DNA of 64,000 bases, from assembly GCF_030272615.1 (NCBI RefSeq), contig NC_081406.1, forward strand, positions 234,350,396 to 234,414,395, written 5' to 3'. Position numbers and translations under genes: made by a program. Below the pieces are notes generated by a model, which saw only the letters and a program-made list of their open reading frames with translations, did no database searches and was not told the DNA's origin. How positions within the stretch are numbered: the first letter of the stretch is position 1; every line of letters starts with the position of its first letter. Shown piece after piece: positions 37,045 to 50,800 of this stretch. The stretch comes from Cryptomeria japonica. Taxonomy: Eukaryota > Streptophyta > Pinopsida > Cupressales > Cupressaceae.

Positions 37045-37735
37045 ATAACGTTTAGGGTCAAATTAGGGTTAGGTTCAAAGTTAGGGTTCACTTTGGTTTA
37101 TTGTTAGGGTTAGGGTTCAAATTGTTTTAGGGTTAGGATTAGGATTCAATTTGTTGTAGGTTTAAAATTCAACTTTGTTTAAGGTAAGTGTTTATTTTGG
37201 TTTAATATAAGGGTAAGAGTTCAAATTAGTTTAATATTCAATTGGGTTTTGGGTTTAGGTTTAGGTTTAATTCGATTTAAATTTAGGACTACGGTTCAAT
37301 TTGGCTTAGTTTTTGGTTTAGGGTAGAATTTGACTTAGGGGTTAGGGTACCATCTAGTTTAATATTCAATTACGATTAGGCTTAGAGTTCAATTTGGTTT
37401 AGGGTTCAAATAGATTTACAATTAGCATTCACTTTGGTTTTAGGTTAGGATTTATTTTATTTCAGCATTAGGGGTACAGTTCAATCTAGTTTAGATTTGA
37501 ATTGGCTTTAAAATTAGGGTTCAAATTTACTTAGAGTTAGAGTTATTCTTCAATTTGGATTAGGGTTCAATTAGTTTATGACTATTGGAGTTCAATTTGG
37601 TTTATGGTTAGGGTGTATTTTATTTTAGTGTACAATTTGGTATAGGTTTTGTGGTATAGGGTTAGGGTTCAATTTGGTTTAGTGTTCAATTACATTTACA
37701 GTTAACATTCAATATGGTTTACTATGGGGGTTCAA
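37045..37735 (+). repeat. Degenerate telomere-like tandem repeat tract
   Basis: About 690 bp consist of variants of a 20-30 bp unit built from TTAGGGTTAGGGTTCAA and TTTGGTTTAGGG. The plant telomere word TTTAGGG occurs, but the regular 7-bp array is absent, so this is an interstitial satellite-like tract, not a telomere. A first sign of the motif is at 36832 (GTTAGGGTTAGG). It lies between the two copies of the local duplication and is absent from the paralogous segments. Confidence 0.8.
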
Positions 37736-37754
37736 TTTGTTTTATGAATCTTTA

Positions 37755-37915
37755 AAAAATATATTTTTATTAAAAAACTCAATTTTAAGATATTTTTTGT
37801 CATATTTTTATAACTCATGAAAATATTTGCATTCAAATGGTAAAAGATTTAAGTTTTTTAAGATATTTTATGTAAAAAATAATTCTATTTAATTATTTAT
37901 TATAGAATATTTGGG
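37755..37915 (+). repeat. Local direct duplication, copy 2
   Basis: Second copy of 36375-36530, on the far side of the telomere-like tract. Alignment with the flanks of genes 2 and 4 continues from here. Confidence 0.75.
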
Positions 37916-39109
37916 GAATATTCATGATATATTTATTAAGAAAATAATCAAAGTATAATGTTACTTCATCTGAAACAATAATTGTACAATTGATTTATAT
38001 ATTTATTATTTGCTCTAATTTGTTTCATTAGTCTATCCAACGATCTAACAAAGAGGATTTCTTGTTACTCAAAGGTGTTAGTGAACATCCACCAACCTGT
38101 ATTTTGCATGTCCAAAAGTAAAGTGAACATCTAATTCTCACTACAAATATTTAATAGCACTTTGGATCAAGTCCATGTTGCCTAATTCAATCTTTATGTA
38201 ATTAAATAGAGTTAATCATATTTTATCTAATCCATCTAGTTTGAATTTAGAGTACTAGATTACTCATCCCTAAATTTTTAGAATAGCTCAATTTCAATTT
38301 TTTCACTTCCCAACACATCAGAGAAAATTCAATTTTGATCTATATTAGAAAATTATGTTCAAAATAGTTGGCACTTCTTTATCAACCACCAAATTCAACT
38401 ATCTACATTCATTTATGTTTATTTCTCTAAGGTATTAATACTTCATTTAATGATTTTATTATGGGGAATCATGGAACTAAGAAACTACTCAAAGATGCTA
38501 GTAAAGACAACTACCTCTATTTGGTATTTCAAAATATCAACTTGAATTTTTAATTATGGTTACCAAATTTATATAGCCTTGTAGTTAAATTTTATTTTGC
38601 TCGAGCTAATTATCATGTAGTAACTTAGGGTTTTTATGTCAGATTTTTCAATTTAGTTTAATTTTAGATGATGAAATTTTTCCTCTTATAATTAGGATAA
38701 TAAAATAATTGAGATTTTATCATTCTTTCATCACATCAAAAAACATGTAGTTCTAGTTAACATTTGAGTTGTGATCAAAATAATCTACACCTATTTATCG
38801 TCTACCAAATTGTTATGACTTAATCAATTACATTAATCTAAAGTTTTATCAAATCTACCACATGATCTATCATATGTCTAAATTAATTCAATTGTACTAT
38901 ATTGGTTTCCATATGGATAGAACATAAATTTAGTAAATAAAATTATTTAATTTTTTTTAATTTCAGTGAAATCAACCTATTCTAAATGTCTTGATATTTC
39001 ACCTCAAGGATTATCATTTTGATATTAAAGTGGAAATTAATATTTATTTGTTTATTTCAAATACTATTAATTATTTGACTCATCCTTTTTATTCATTACT
39101 CATTATTAC

Positions 39110-39581
39110 TGTAGCATCCTAAATTGTACTCCCTTTACAATTTTTACCACATTTGTGCTGTCACCTTAAATAGGACCTAATTATGCTCTTCTTTTCATAT
39201 TTATCATTAAATCCACTTTACACATCACCCTGCCCATATATTTTGGTGCCTCATTGGGCAAGACTAGGGTGCCATGCCATAGTCCTCCCAATTAGGACCC
39301 AAATTTGGGCCTCCCGATGATCATAAAAAATGAGCAGTAAATATAGCTTTGTGTCTGCTCATGTCAAAAAATCAGTTTGCTATTCGATGGGAAAGTATAA
39401 AAAGAGTTCTACCTCTCACATTTGATCATCCACACATATCAAATTCAATTTGACATCAAGAAATCAAGTATTCAAGTTCAAGCAAGAAAACAATCAATCT
39501 TCATTCAAGCATTAGAGTAGAGATAAAACCAAGATTCAAGAATTGGAGTTGACATTCATGTTCTATGTTATTGAAGACTTA
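39110..39581 (+). mobile_element. Gypsy-type LTR fragment (fossil)
   Basis: It starts TGTAGCATCCTAAATTGTAC, directly after the word ATTAC (39105-39109), with GTTAC at 47504-47508 on the far side of the nest. It contains a promoter-like GTATAAAAAGAG stretch and ends where another LTR begins at 39582. The start resembles that of fossils at 52453 and, in reverse, 41434 and 46107. It is partial. Confidence 0.6.
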
Positions 39582-40175
39582 TGTTGGAAACAAGGCAAAA
39601 AACTGAGAGGGGGGTGGATCAATTTTCTCAAAATCATTACTTAAGTCAAACACAATTTTTGATTTGATAATTAATGATAAAAGCATAAATAAACACCACA
39701 TCAGTAACACACATAACACCAAGATTTTTGATGTGGAAAACCCGATTAAGGGAAAAACTACGATGTGAACCTACATACAATGAGATAATACCTTGTTACG
39801 AGTAAGTATAAATATTACAATGGGGAATGCACATGTATCGAGGCACACTACCTAGAGCTCATTGCTCAAAAATCACAAAGGGCTAGAACCCAGGGAGGAC
39901 TCACTGTCTTACAACAACATTTAGATTACACCTAGAAGATCAAGAACTGAGAAAATAGCATTTCCTAATGCTTGGTTAAAGTTCTAGTTAGCCACATATA
40001 CTACTCTTTCATGCTTCTTCAGACTTCTTCTCACTTCTTTAGTGCTTCCAAAAGATTGAAGCATTATTCACACAACACACACATCCACAACATCATATTT
40101 AAATTAATTTATACATATCATCAACCTATCTTTCAAGGTCGGCTCAACACACATCACAAATTATAAAATATAACC
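39582..40175 (-). mobile_element. LTR fragment, reverse orientation (fossil)
   Basis: The + strand starts TGTTGGAAACAAGG followed by a GAGAGGGGGGTGGATCAATTTTCTC segment. On the - strand this is the LTR end style seen at 18396-18440 (a pyrimidine-rich stretch, then CCAACA). It is interpreted as the 3' end of a SIRE-like LTR inserted in the neighbouring Gypsy sequence. The right boundary is approximate. Confidence 0.5.
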
Positions 40176-41488
40176 ATACACACTACATTGACATATTTTA
40201 AAGTGGAAAATTGGATCCTAGTGGTTCCCCACCTAGGAGAGAGAAAGGAAACCACTAGGATGATTTTCACTTGGGAGATACTTTACATTCAAAAGAGGGG
40301 CTTCAATCCACTGTATCCAAATTCAAGAGGAATAAGGATGTTAATGCCAAGTGGATTCCAAGGATTGGAATATAATTTGCCCTCTTTTGTAAAGAGATAT
40401 GTTTACTTAGTGACTATGCAAAAAATAAAGACAAAATGGGTAAAATAAGGAGCTATCGATTCAAGATCGCGCTATAACTTCGGATATGAGATATTTACAC
40501 TGATATAGATCTACCCTGAAAATTTGGAGAAAAGTCGTCGGGGCCAGGTTGAAGTTGCACATAGTCCTCCGAAAAATCTGCGTGCTGAAAACAGTTTTTC
40601 TGTCTCTGAAAATGAAACCGAAACTTGCAATTACAGCTACACAGCTGCAACCTACACACAGAAAATAAGAGAATAATGGTTTTGGATAGGGGTTTGCCTT
40701 AGTCAAACCTCGGTTGAGGAATCAATCTTCAAGTAAAGTAATTGCAAATGCTTAAATGTGAATAATGGAAATGTATACCTTATAGATTTTCAATTTGTTG
40801 ATGATGGTTGCTTTGCATCTTAAATGTAATCACAAGTGTTGTATGAAATGGAATGTAAAATGACAAAAACCTAACACACACACATGCTTGCAAATGAATT
40901 TTTTAATGTTTCTCCAATGGATGAATGAAGAAGACACATGAAGAAGAAGACTTGATGGATGCTTGAAGACTTGAATGCTTGATGATGATAAGAAAGGCCT
41001 CCTCCAGAATTTCACTTATTCTTGTATTTCAAAATGAGAGGACTAAATCCCTTTTTATACTAGCTTAAGAATTAATTTTCATCTCACTGAAGGCTAACAT
41101 AGAGAGATTTCAATCCCGAAGAGAAAACTAGGTTCAAGGGCAGGATGGACCCATCTTAGGGGCACCTTAAGAGGGAAGACATGGGCACCATGCCCCTTTC
41201 CAAGGGGGACATGGGTGCCATGCCCTTGTCCAAGGGGGACAAGGGTGCCACACCCCTATCCTACTCTATTTATGGGCCTAGACAGGGTCACAAGGTGATA
41301 TCAGGACTAAAATAGGAGGACATTTGGAATGATGATGTAGAGAGGGGTCCCAATTGGATAGGAAGATGTATTTGCAAAGGTGAGGGTTAAAAATGTAGTC
41401 AAAATTGCAAGGGTTGCAATTTTATGATGCTACATTTAGGCCCCACTTTAGCAGGAGTATGGCTTATTCCAATACTGTTAGTAAAGTA

Positions 41489-41511
41489 GAAGAGAGAGAG
41501 AGAGAGAGAGA
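41489..41511 (+). repeat. (AG)n microsatellite
   Basis: About 23 bp of uninterrupted AG dinucleotide just inside the LTR boundary of the Gypsy-like fossil. Confidence 0.9.
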
Positions 41512-42119
41512 TATAAAGATGAAAAATGCGGAGCAAGATCACAAGGAGTATAAGATGTCACTAATCTCGAGGAACCAAGCCCCCAATATCAATATCTTAA
41601 ATCACTCAAACATTATGCAAGAGCACACAAAACAAAAAAAAAGAAAAAGACAAACAAAATAGGATAAAGAATGAAAGACACATGATAAAAACAAAAACAC
41701 AAGACCACAAATCAACTAGCCGAAGAGACCTTGATACTCAAATGCATCAACAACTAATTGAAACATAAAGACAAATGCCATCACATAAAAGAGAAAATAT
41801 CACATCATCCATGAACCACACATAGTAATGCTATGAGTTCATGAGAGGAAGAAGAGAGAGAACATGAATACACACTTTGGTGATCCATGAGAAGAAAGTC
41901 GAACAAAACGAACCATGGAAATATCACCCCTAGAATTAGGCGATCCATGGAGAAAAGAGGACATGGAAAAATAGCCCCCATATTTTGTTTAGGTGATCCA
42001 GGTAAGGTAGGAGGGTGACAACACCATTAGTTCCACTCAACCTTGTGCGCGTGTGTGTAAGTTAGGTTCAAAGCACTTCATAGGAGTCTATGGCCGAGTA
42101 TGATACAACCTGTATATAA

Positions 42120-42500
42120 TGTATAGTACAAATGTCAAGAAAGTTGCAATATCTCTCTCTAAGAGGCTGCTCTCTAGTTCCGAGAATATTTCACTGTATA
42201 AAAGAAAAGTGGTGACATCTCCCTCTAAGAGGCTACCCTCTAGTTTCAAGAATAACCCATTGTATAGAATAAAAGTGGCGACATCTTGCTCTGAGAATGA
42301 CCCACTGTATAAGAGAAAAGTAGTGACATATGGTTCTGAAAATTCAACCCACTGTATAAGAGAAAAGTGGCGACATCTTGTTTTGAGAATGACCCACTGT
42401 ATAAGAGAAAAGTGGTGACATCTCATTTTGAGAATGACCCACTGTATAAGTGAAAAGTGGTGAGATCTCATTCTGAGAATGACCCACTCTACAAGAGATA
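42120..42500 (+). repeat. 44-62-bp tandem repeat, about 8 copies
   Basis: Units share the word CCACTGTATAAGAGAAAAG followed by TGGTGACATCT and GAGAATGA. The basic period is about 44 bp. The first units carry an extra CTCTAAGAGGCT insert. Repetitive open frames on both strands (for example 42088-42471) are a by-product of the period. It lies in the non-coding part of the Gypsy-like fossil. Confidence 0.9.
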
Positions 42501-45500
42501 CAATGCACGAAAGAAATATAATACAAAAGGTGTAGTGTGGGTGCGCCCCCTTAAAATATCAACATATTTTAATGTTGATATCTTAAGGAAAGTAGAAAAA
42601 GGATACCTACCTTCAACACAAAGAAGATACCCATTATGCAACAATGTCATAAATCCAAACAAGAGAGGAAATACTCATCAAGCAAGGATAAGATATCTGA
42701 ATAGAGATATCTTGTTGTAAGTGTAAAGGAGATCCTTGGAGGAGAAGAGATATTTTATCAAAAGACATCTAACCTAAGAGGAGTTATCCTAGACAAATTT
42801 AACTTCTTCTAGAACAAAGCGTAGAAGAGAACAAGAATTCAATCCTTCCTCCTATTGCTAGGTGAAAGGGATTCTTGATGAAGCATGATTCACTTTTATC
42901 CCGATGGGGATGGGTGAATTTATTATAGGTGTACATAACTAGGTATGAAAGAGGTTGTTGTCAAGGACTTACACCTCTTGTATAAGAGAGAACCCTTGAG
43001 AAACAACAACAATTTCACACAAGGAATGACATCAAGTAATAAAACTCACACCGTCCGCAAAATAGGAAACAGTGGATCCTTAGAGAGAGAGAGAGATCAT
43101 TTCCCACCTAGTGTAGGGACAATGAGAAGAGCTTACACAATCTTCTAGAGAGAGATTAAACATAAGAAAATGTATAATAAATGCATGCAAGAAAATACAT
43201 TAGTATATGTAAAATACATGTCTTAGGAAGTGGTAATCTTCTAAGAGAAGAGAGAAAGAGAATCACATATTCCCCAAGGTGGATTAGTCATAAGAACGTA
43301 CCATTGTAAGAAATGATAATCATATATGAAAAATGCAACCCCTAAAGAAAATAATGATAAATGAGATAGAAAGAAAAAGAAAGGATCGAAATCCTTGCCC
43401 CCCAAGTGAGAAGAACAAGGAGAAGCATTACACATCTTCTAATGGTGATTATTTTCAAGTGATATGACTTCCTAATGGAACAAATCCTCTCAAGGAAGGG
43501 ACATGTACTTCACAAGAGATCATTCCATGCTAGGGACATATCGTACTTGTTAATAACTGAAACCATAGAAGAGGTAAGTTTTCCAAGGGAATAAAGGCAA
43601 GAGAAGAAGTGGATTACTCATTAAAGATGCTCCCCTCCAAGCAAACAGGAAAACCAAAGAACAATTATATGATCACATATGAATAACTCTATGCAAGAAA
43701 GGAGATCTAAAAAATGCACAAAGATAGAGATAAATCCATGGAAAGAAGAAGAAAAGTAAACTTCATGTTGCCACCGCAAGGTGTTTAAAATTGAAATAGT
43801 ACCATCACAAATGATAGTGAGCTTCCAATTAAGTTTGCTAGTTATGTCATAAGGTGAAGAGCACTATGAAGGGAAAAGAAGTGCTAAGGCACTATGTTTT
43901 GCCAAGAAAGACAACCAGATCTATTGTAAGGCAAATTCGTGCAAGATTATATTGCTTTTGAACAAATTTCTTAAATGTGTGACATTTCCCAAGAAAATAT
44001 GAATATGAATCATGAAAAATAAAATATTCATCACCTTTCACTTTCTTAAGATTGTTGTTTTATTGTTTAGGAGGAAAGGAAATGTTCTTATCATATTTCA
44101 ATCTCCAATAGATTCTTGTAGCTAGTCTTTCAGGATGATAAATGTGTTTTAATTCATTTTCTGGACATGGAGGAGAAGAAATATTAGAAGAAGAAGGATC
44201 ATTATCCATGATTCTAATTTTGCCATTGTCTATGCCTTCTTGAATAGATTTCTGAAAATCAGGGCAATCGTCAACATTGTGATCGTGTGTTTGATGAAAT
44301 GAGCAAAAAAGGACGTTTTGAAGAAGAAGCATTCTTGCGGGTGTTTTTGATTTGTTTCCTTTGGAGATGTTTTAAAAAAATTTGGAGTCTAAGGAGTTCA
44401 TCCATGGGAGAGGAGTCTCATTTCCTAGACCTTCTGTAGTAGGTTGTGTCAGAGGGTTTATAGGGACACGAATTCCTTGTGCAAATTTCTCAAGTCTTTG
44501 TCCTCTAAAACCTTGTTTTGTTATTATATGAAAGCCACGACTATAAGAATGTTATAAATGAGTACGTGGGTGAATAAGATCATGAATTTCTTTGAAATCT
44601 GATGTGTGAGGAGTTATAAAATGATTTGTAGATGAAGAAGGAATATCATGTGAAAGGATAGTTTTCCTTCCTTTATCAAGCTTATCCTTTTTGGGAGATT
44701 GGGAATGAACATCTTCATCATCTAAAGGCTCATTTTTACTTATTTTGATATGAGGGGAAAGATCTTGAATAAAATGCACAACACCATCCTTTCTATATAT
44801 ATTTTGATGTTGAAGATAGGCTCTAGGAGAATAAGGAGGGTCTAAAGATGTAAAAATGTTAATAGTTTGATGTTGCCCCCCCTTGCTCAAGGTTATCTAT
44901 ATGAGAAGACAATGGGCCCATGTTGCTTTCCAATGCTTGTTCCCTTTTAAAAATATCATTGGTTGAAACATTAGCTCTCATCTTATTACTAGGAGAAGTA
45001 CCAGTATTAGGATCTCTAAGATTGGGACCTACAAAATCCTTAAGGTTATTAACATATGAAATGCATTTTATTAATAACACCACCATAATGCAACATAAAT
45101 GATACATGGAATCTTTTGAGATCAAATTGAAAAGGAAAGGAATTTGAAATCCTAACAACACAATATGACCAAGTGCTATGAAGGAAACGAAGCAACAAGA
45201 AATGAAAGAAGACATTATCCAACACATGATTGTAACAAATATATGTTAAAAACAATGTAATCATATGTGAAATAGAAAATAAATCTAGTTCGTTGATTGC
45301 AATTGAAAGTCTCTTAATTAAAATATTAGAAAAGAAGATCTAAAATTAGCACCTTTTTATGAAAATTAATTTAAAAGTTAAGAATGTTGAAATTTGAATT
45401 TGTTTTCGACCTTAAGAAGTGTTAAAATTGATAAAGTATGCCAATTTCCTAGATTCAAGCAAAAAAACCCAGTCAATTCCGACTCCCAAAATTTTAGGAA

Positions 45501-46107
45501 AAAGTTAGGGACTGGGTGCAAAGTGTACCCGATCCGACCAACTTTTTTTGAAATTTCCAGGGATTAAATTATGATTTTATTGCAGAATCCAAAAAAATAA
45601 CTGATTTGAGAATGTCTAGAGTGGTCAAATTAGCATTCAAAGGTCGAAATAGGAGATTCTTGGAAATTAGGGCTTTGTTTTTTAACCACTTAATTTGCAG
45701 AGTCAAAAGACAGATTTGAATCACAATTTTGAAATAGAAATCAGATCTAAAATAAGCAACTAAAATGCTACACTTCACAAGCTTAATTTTCTTTAAATGA
45801 AAAATTAGGGTTTTTATACAATTAGCCTCTAAAATTTGCAAAAAGATTGAACTTGGAAATGAAAATTTGAAATTCAAATTGTAATTATTCAAATCTATCA
45901 ATAAGAGGGAGGACAGGGATGCCACACCCCTATCCTGCCCTATTTTGGGGCCTGGACAAGGTCACAAGGTGATACCAGGGCTACAACAGGAGGAAATTTG
46001 GAATAATGGTGTAGAGAGGGGTCCCAATTGGATAGGAAGTTGCAATTGCAAAGGTGAGGGCCTAAAATGTGGTCGAATTCCAAGGGTTGTAATTTTATGA
46101 TGCTACA

Positions 46108-46999
46108 CATATGCAGACCAAAACAATGTCAGGTAAGACACATTATGGACCTAAATCAACACCTCAAACATGAAACACCTCCAAGAATTGTGCATCAAAG
46201 ATCGGCAACATGCTATAATCATCATGTTGGTCAAGAACATGAAGAACACCACTGGATCAAGGGAAATAATCAATAACCCACACAACGATGAATGCAAACC
46301 ACCAACAGAAATAGGACATGATCTAGAAACATCCACAAGAATCATGAATTACCATAGGAGCAACCACAACAACACAACTTATTAGAATCTCCATCATCAA
46401 TATACGAAACTTCAAGAACACTAACTGCAATGACTATCAAATTGAAAGATTCACTTGTGAACCTCCAAATCATGAACCATCTGAATTCAGGATATACCAA
46501 AATTTCCCAAACACTCTACAAAATCTGCAAACCAATATATTGCAATGTGAAGCAATACAAAGTAAAATCTAGAACACTAATCAACACCGAACAACTAAAA
46601 AGCCAACCACAATACCGAATCTCATAACTTGATCAAATCTCCTTGCAAACCACTTTAACTTAAGCTAAACCAACTAGAGATACTTATCTCAAAACCCTTT
46701 AATCCACAATACACTAGCCAAACCAACTCACTTAATCTGATTGCAACACTACAACACACAAAGGAATATGTTGAGAGCAATGAAAACACATCATTCAGCC
46801 AATCTAAACACGCCTTTGCATATTATCTCCAACAATCTAAAACAACTTCATGAAACCCTAATTCTATGCGGAGACAAAAAAAACTTCATAAGGAGGCATA
46901 CCATTTGTGTTTCAATCACATCTCCCTCAAGAGGAGAACATTTCTATTACTGCAATTAAATCAGATTTTATTTCTATTTCATGGTTAACTCCAAAACTG
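46108..46999. other. Repeat-derived sequence, not recognised
   Basis: This belongs to the inserted block between the ATTAC and GTTAC words (39105 and 47504). Short frames overlap (46067-46385, 46430-46627) and have no domain. Probably more LTR-element sequence, but its class cannot be read. Confidence 0.35.
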
Positions 47000-47493
47000 G
47001 GATTTGACCTAAGGCAAACCCTATTCCCAACCTATTTCCATTTTATAGAGTGTACAAGAACAAGAACAAAGCTGTAATCTTTAGGATAAGATTTATTTGC
47101 GAAGACAAATCGATCCCCCATTAGAGTGCAAAAAGTTGGGAGGACAAGAGCGACCGTCACACTAGTCCTAAGAAATTAGGAGCTCTTTATAAGAACAGGT
47201 CCGAATCCTCTTACAACCCTTAGATCCAGGTTCATGGCTCAATTGAACGACTGTAGCTTGTTTTTTTTGCTCTTTTACATCAATTCTAGCACATTTACCC
47301 TAAATTTAAAAAATTCAATAAATCAATTCAACCTAAGGGAATGAAGAGGATAATCGAACAACTTTTGGAATTAGATCAACATTTAGACCTATTAGGTTTA
47401 GATCTATCTAATTCCTTTCTTTCCCTAATGCATTTCTCCCTAAGTAAAAATTGGTGGTTTTCATACATCTAACGGTGGAAACCCTAATTTTTC
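47000..47493 (-). repeat. Dispersed repeat, copy paired with 63537-64000
   Basis: The reverse complement aligns with the right end of the window. Shared stretches are AAAAATTAGGGTTT, CACCGTTA, then ATTAGGGAAAGA and AACCTAATAG, and later GAGCCATGAACC. The form suggests an LTR or the end of a larger element. No coding region. Confidence 0.55.
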
Positions 47494-47508
47494 ACTAGTT
47501 ATAGTTAC

Positions 47509-47861
47509 ATATTTTGATTAGAATATGGGTTATCATTTTAAGATATCTAGTTGATAATTACCCTTTGAAAATTGCATGCTTCATATTTAATCATTTATCA
47601 TTGCTTCTCCTAAATATTTACGACTTCCTCTTTTCATGGATCTCTCGTTGATTCCATATGCCTCTCCATTTGGTGAAACATAGTCCATTCATCTATAATA
47701 CTCTAGCATCATGTTTTGCCCTTGATGGGATACATTCTATATAGGGGTTCTATCATTTTTTCCTTTTCTATTGAAAATATTGTCAATAATAATTCATTTG
47801 GACTTCTGAAAATCATGTATTGTAGTTTATATAGGTTAGATAAAAAAACAAACAAATGATT
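47509..47861. repeat. Gene 3 segment, continuation between insertions
   Basis: After the 39110-47503 insertion block the duplicated segment resumes (ATATTTTGATTAGAATATGGG). It aligns with 24285-24620 (gene 2) and 60100-60430 (gene 4) and ends at the target site of element A. It resumes at 52108-52452 beyond that element. Confidence 0.7.
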
Positions 47862-47866
47862 GATCT

Positions 47867-50800
47867 TGTTGGTGTAAATAATTATTCATCATGGATATTA
47901 TTACACCTTACTTAAGTTTACTTAGGATAATGCATTTCATAGTAGTTTGAGTATGAGACACTTGGATGTTTGTGCCACATTGGGATAGTGTGTGTAGGAG
48001 AATTTCCACCTTTTATGGTGTGATCTTGTTGTTACACTTCACATTTAGTGGGTGATCCACCTCATGTGGAATATTATATTGTTTCTCCTATCTACCCACA
48101 CCTATTTCCTACCTACCCTTGTTTCTTATTGAGCCACATGTCATGTTTGTGCGCTCACATATCCATATAGTCTTTCCTATATAAGCAAGCTCATATTCAT
48201 TGTATGGAACAACGATTGATGATCCAGTTGATCAGTGTTTTCATCTTGATAGAATACAGTTTATTTCTATCATATATTTTGTCTCTTATTTGTGCTTTCC
48301 ATTGCTTCTTGATCTTGGCAAAATCTCACATGGTATCAGAGCTGGTCCATGTCTCACATGGTATCAAAGCCATTAGAGTGTCATTGGTTTGCTAATTGAG
48401 AGAAATTTGATGCTATTTGGGGTTGTGTATTGTGGAGTTTTCTATTGCGGGTTATTATTGAAGCTTGATGGGTCAAATCTGAGGTTATCATTGGATTGAG
48501 GAGGTCCAAGAAAGTCAGTTTTGCCTTTTGTTTCATCCAAATCGGACTTCGGAGGCCAAATCTAGAGGCATTTGAAGTTTGACGCTGCAGCGGAAATTTT
48601 CTAGAAATTATAATTTTGCAGACAATTTTCAAATAGTGATATCTCACTCATCTAGACTCGTTTGTTCGAGCAATTTTTTTTTTTTTTTGGGGTAGAATTT
48701 CGTGATCTGTACAGTAGTCTACGAGTTTTCTGATTTTGGGATACAGGTTTTTCAGAAATCGTGAAATCCTGACTTTTACAACTTTGGTGGCTTCGTTTGG
48801 GCTCATATGTACTCATTTTCAGGCGCCATTTTTTTGAAAGTGCATATTTTTTCATCTACTTTCATAATCTGCCATTTGTTTGCAATGATTTTAAGTAGAA
48901 ATTGTACTTTCAGTATTTAGCCATTTTTAGCATATTTGGTACTTGCATTTTGCTTGGATCTCAATTTAGATCACTAGCAGTATGTGTTGAAGTCTCTTAG
49001 ATCTCATTTTGAGAAGTTGTAATTTTAAATCAGAAGTCCACTTTGCCTTGTTTTGCAAGTGGCCCATTGTATACACACTAAGTATATAGTGCCAAAATCA
49101 CCATTTTGGGGGGATTTATTGATTGAGTATTTTGGGGGGGTGTCTTGTGTGATTGTGCCTCTCTCTATCTTGTGTTTTTTCATTTTGGTGCTATGGGTTC
49201 TCCTAAATTTCCACTTTTAACTCCTCATAATTATGCATCATGGAAAATTAAGGCATGGAGTAAACTAATGGAAAAATGACTCATTCATTATGTAAATGAA
49301 ACTATTACAACACCACCTGATCCTAAGGCTGATCCTAATGCTCAAATTGGATGGCTTACTAAGAATGCTATGACACTTGGAACTCTTAGAAAGTATGTAT
49401 CAGATGACCTCATTTTTCACATTGATAAGTGTACAACAATTAAAGAGGCTTGGGATATTTTTAAGAAATTGTATGGTCAAATTGATGAGATTAAGGGCTA
49501 CAAGTTTGATAGTGAACTCAGAACTCTGGATCCCAAGGATTTTGATACAATCCAAGATTATGTCACAAAAGCAACTGAGCTAAGAGAAAAGCTAAAGGAT
49601 TGTGGAATTTACAAAAAGGATGCTCAATTGGTTTATAACTTGTTGGAAAAGCTTCCTTCAGAGTATGCAACCTTTGTATCTAGCTTTCACACCCATAGGT
49701 TAGCTCAAGGTTCCTCATACACTTGTCCCTCATTTGATTCATTCATAGAGATATTGATACTTGAGCAATCTAAGTTGACCACGATGGGGATTCTCAAATC
49801 TTCAAAGTCACAAGCTTTGGTGGCTAACAAAGGGAATCAAAGTGATCAAGGAAAAGGCAAGAGTCAAAAGCAACCTAAGTCTAAACCACAACAAGATGGA
49901 GCACAATCTTCCTCTCCACAACAAGGTGATTCACCATTCCCACCTAGGAGGAAATCATATAAGGATAATCTTTTTTGTGGATATTGCAAGAAGTCAGGAC
50001 GTGATGAACATCATTGTTATAAGAAGGATATTGATGAGTTGAAGAATCTTCTTGAGAAGAATAGAATCAACCTACCTTCTAGAATGTCTACATCGGCTTC
50101 TTCTTCCAAGGATAAAGGAAAGGATCACTCTTTTAGGACAGATAAAGGAAAGGGACAAGCTCTTTGTGCTACTACAAGTCATGATTTAGGGAGATGGCTT
50201 CTAGATTCAGGGGCTTCTCATCATATGGCATCTTTGCAGTCTATGTTTTCTACATTTGAGCCTTGCCACATGCCACAGATTTTGATGGGAAATTACACAT
50301 ACATGGATGTGATTGGGAAAGGATCTATTGCCATTGGGGATAACTCCTTCAATGATGTGTTATGTGTACCTCACTTGACAAATAATCTTCTTTCCATCTA
50401 TCAAATCACACATGGGGCAACTAGGAAAACTTTGGAGTTCACACTTGATTCAGTTATCATTAGAGACTTGGAGAGTGGAGGTATCATTGCAACTGGGGTG
50501 GTTGATCATGCATCTCGATTGTACTCTGTTTCAGATTTTGGTCCTATTGATGAGGTTGATTCTTCCTATGTTGATAATTTAGATTTTGAGGAGAACTTTG
50601 GGCATTTGAACTTGGGGATTCTCATATGTGACCCCGTTCTTGAGCCTTGCATTTCATCTCCTTCTATTGATATCACACCACCTATTGCACCTAATGATGT
50701 AGCTAGTGTGACAGTTTTGCCTTCTTATGATTCAGTGCAACAGGATATTTCATGTCTTCCAGCTTCAGTTGATTGGGATGCCTACTTGACAGACATTGCA

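Larger units (their letters stand above)
34103..39109. repeat. Duplicated segment carrying gene 3, proximal part
   Basis: From ATTTGGATAAA (34103) through gene 3 to 39109 this aligns with the segments of genes 2 and 4. It has its own insertion at 34296-34627 and an extra telomere-like tract at 37045-37735. Apart from the PR-10 gene I see no gene in it. Confidence 0.75.
40180..46107 (-). mobile_element. Gypsy-like non-autonomous element (fossil) with two LTRs
   Basis: Two diverged LTR copies on the - strand start TGTAGCATCATAAAATT at 41434 and 46107 and share a long U3 segment (about 41230-41434 and 45905-46107). The gag-like region (45227-44060) contains FCSFHQTHDHNVDDCPDFQKSIQEGI, the zinc-finger-like pattern of Gypsy gag proteins. 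Beyond it (44050-41440) I see no protease, RT or integrase but a long non-coding stretch with tandem repeats, resembling large retrotransposon derivatives. A primer-binding-like stretch with CCACTAGGATCC occurs on the + strand near 40210-40260. It is old and broken in several places, and it is nested with other LTR pieces. Confidence 0.6.

Noticed and set aside
37045-37735. True telomere or chromosome end
   Set aside because: The repeat is degenerate, has a 20-30 bp unit, and lies inside a duplicated segment with normal sequence on both sides.
42088-42471. Repetitive 127-codon frame with HHFSLIQWV repeats
   Set aside because: A by-product of the 44-bp tandem repeat; both strands give such frames.
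42120-42500. CRISPR-like array
   Set aside because: The units are contiguous tandem repeats without unique spacers, in a plant retroelement context.
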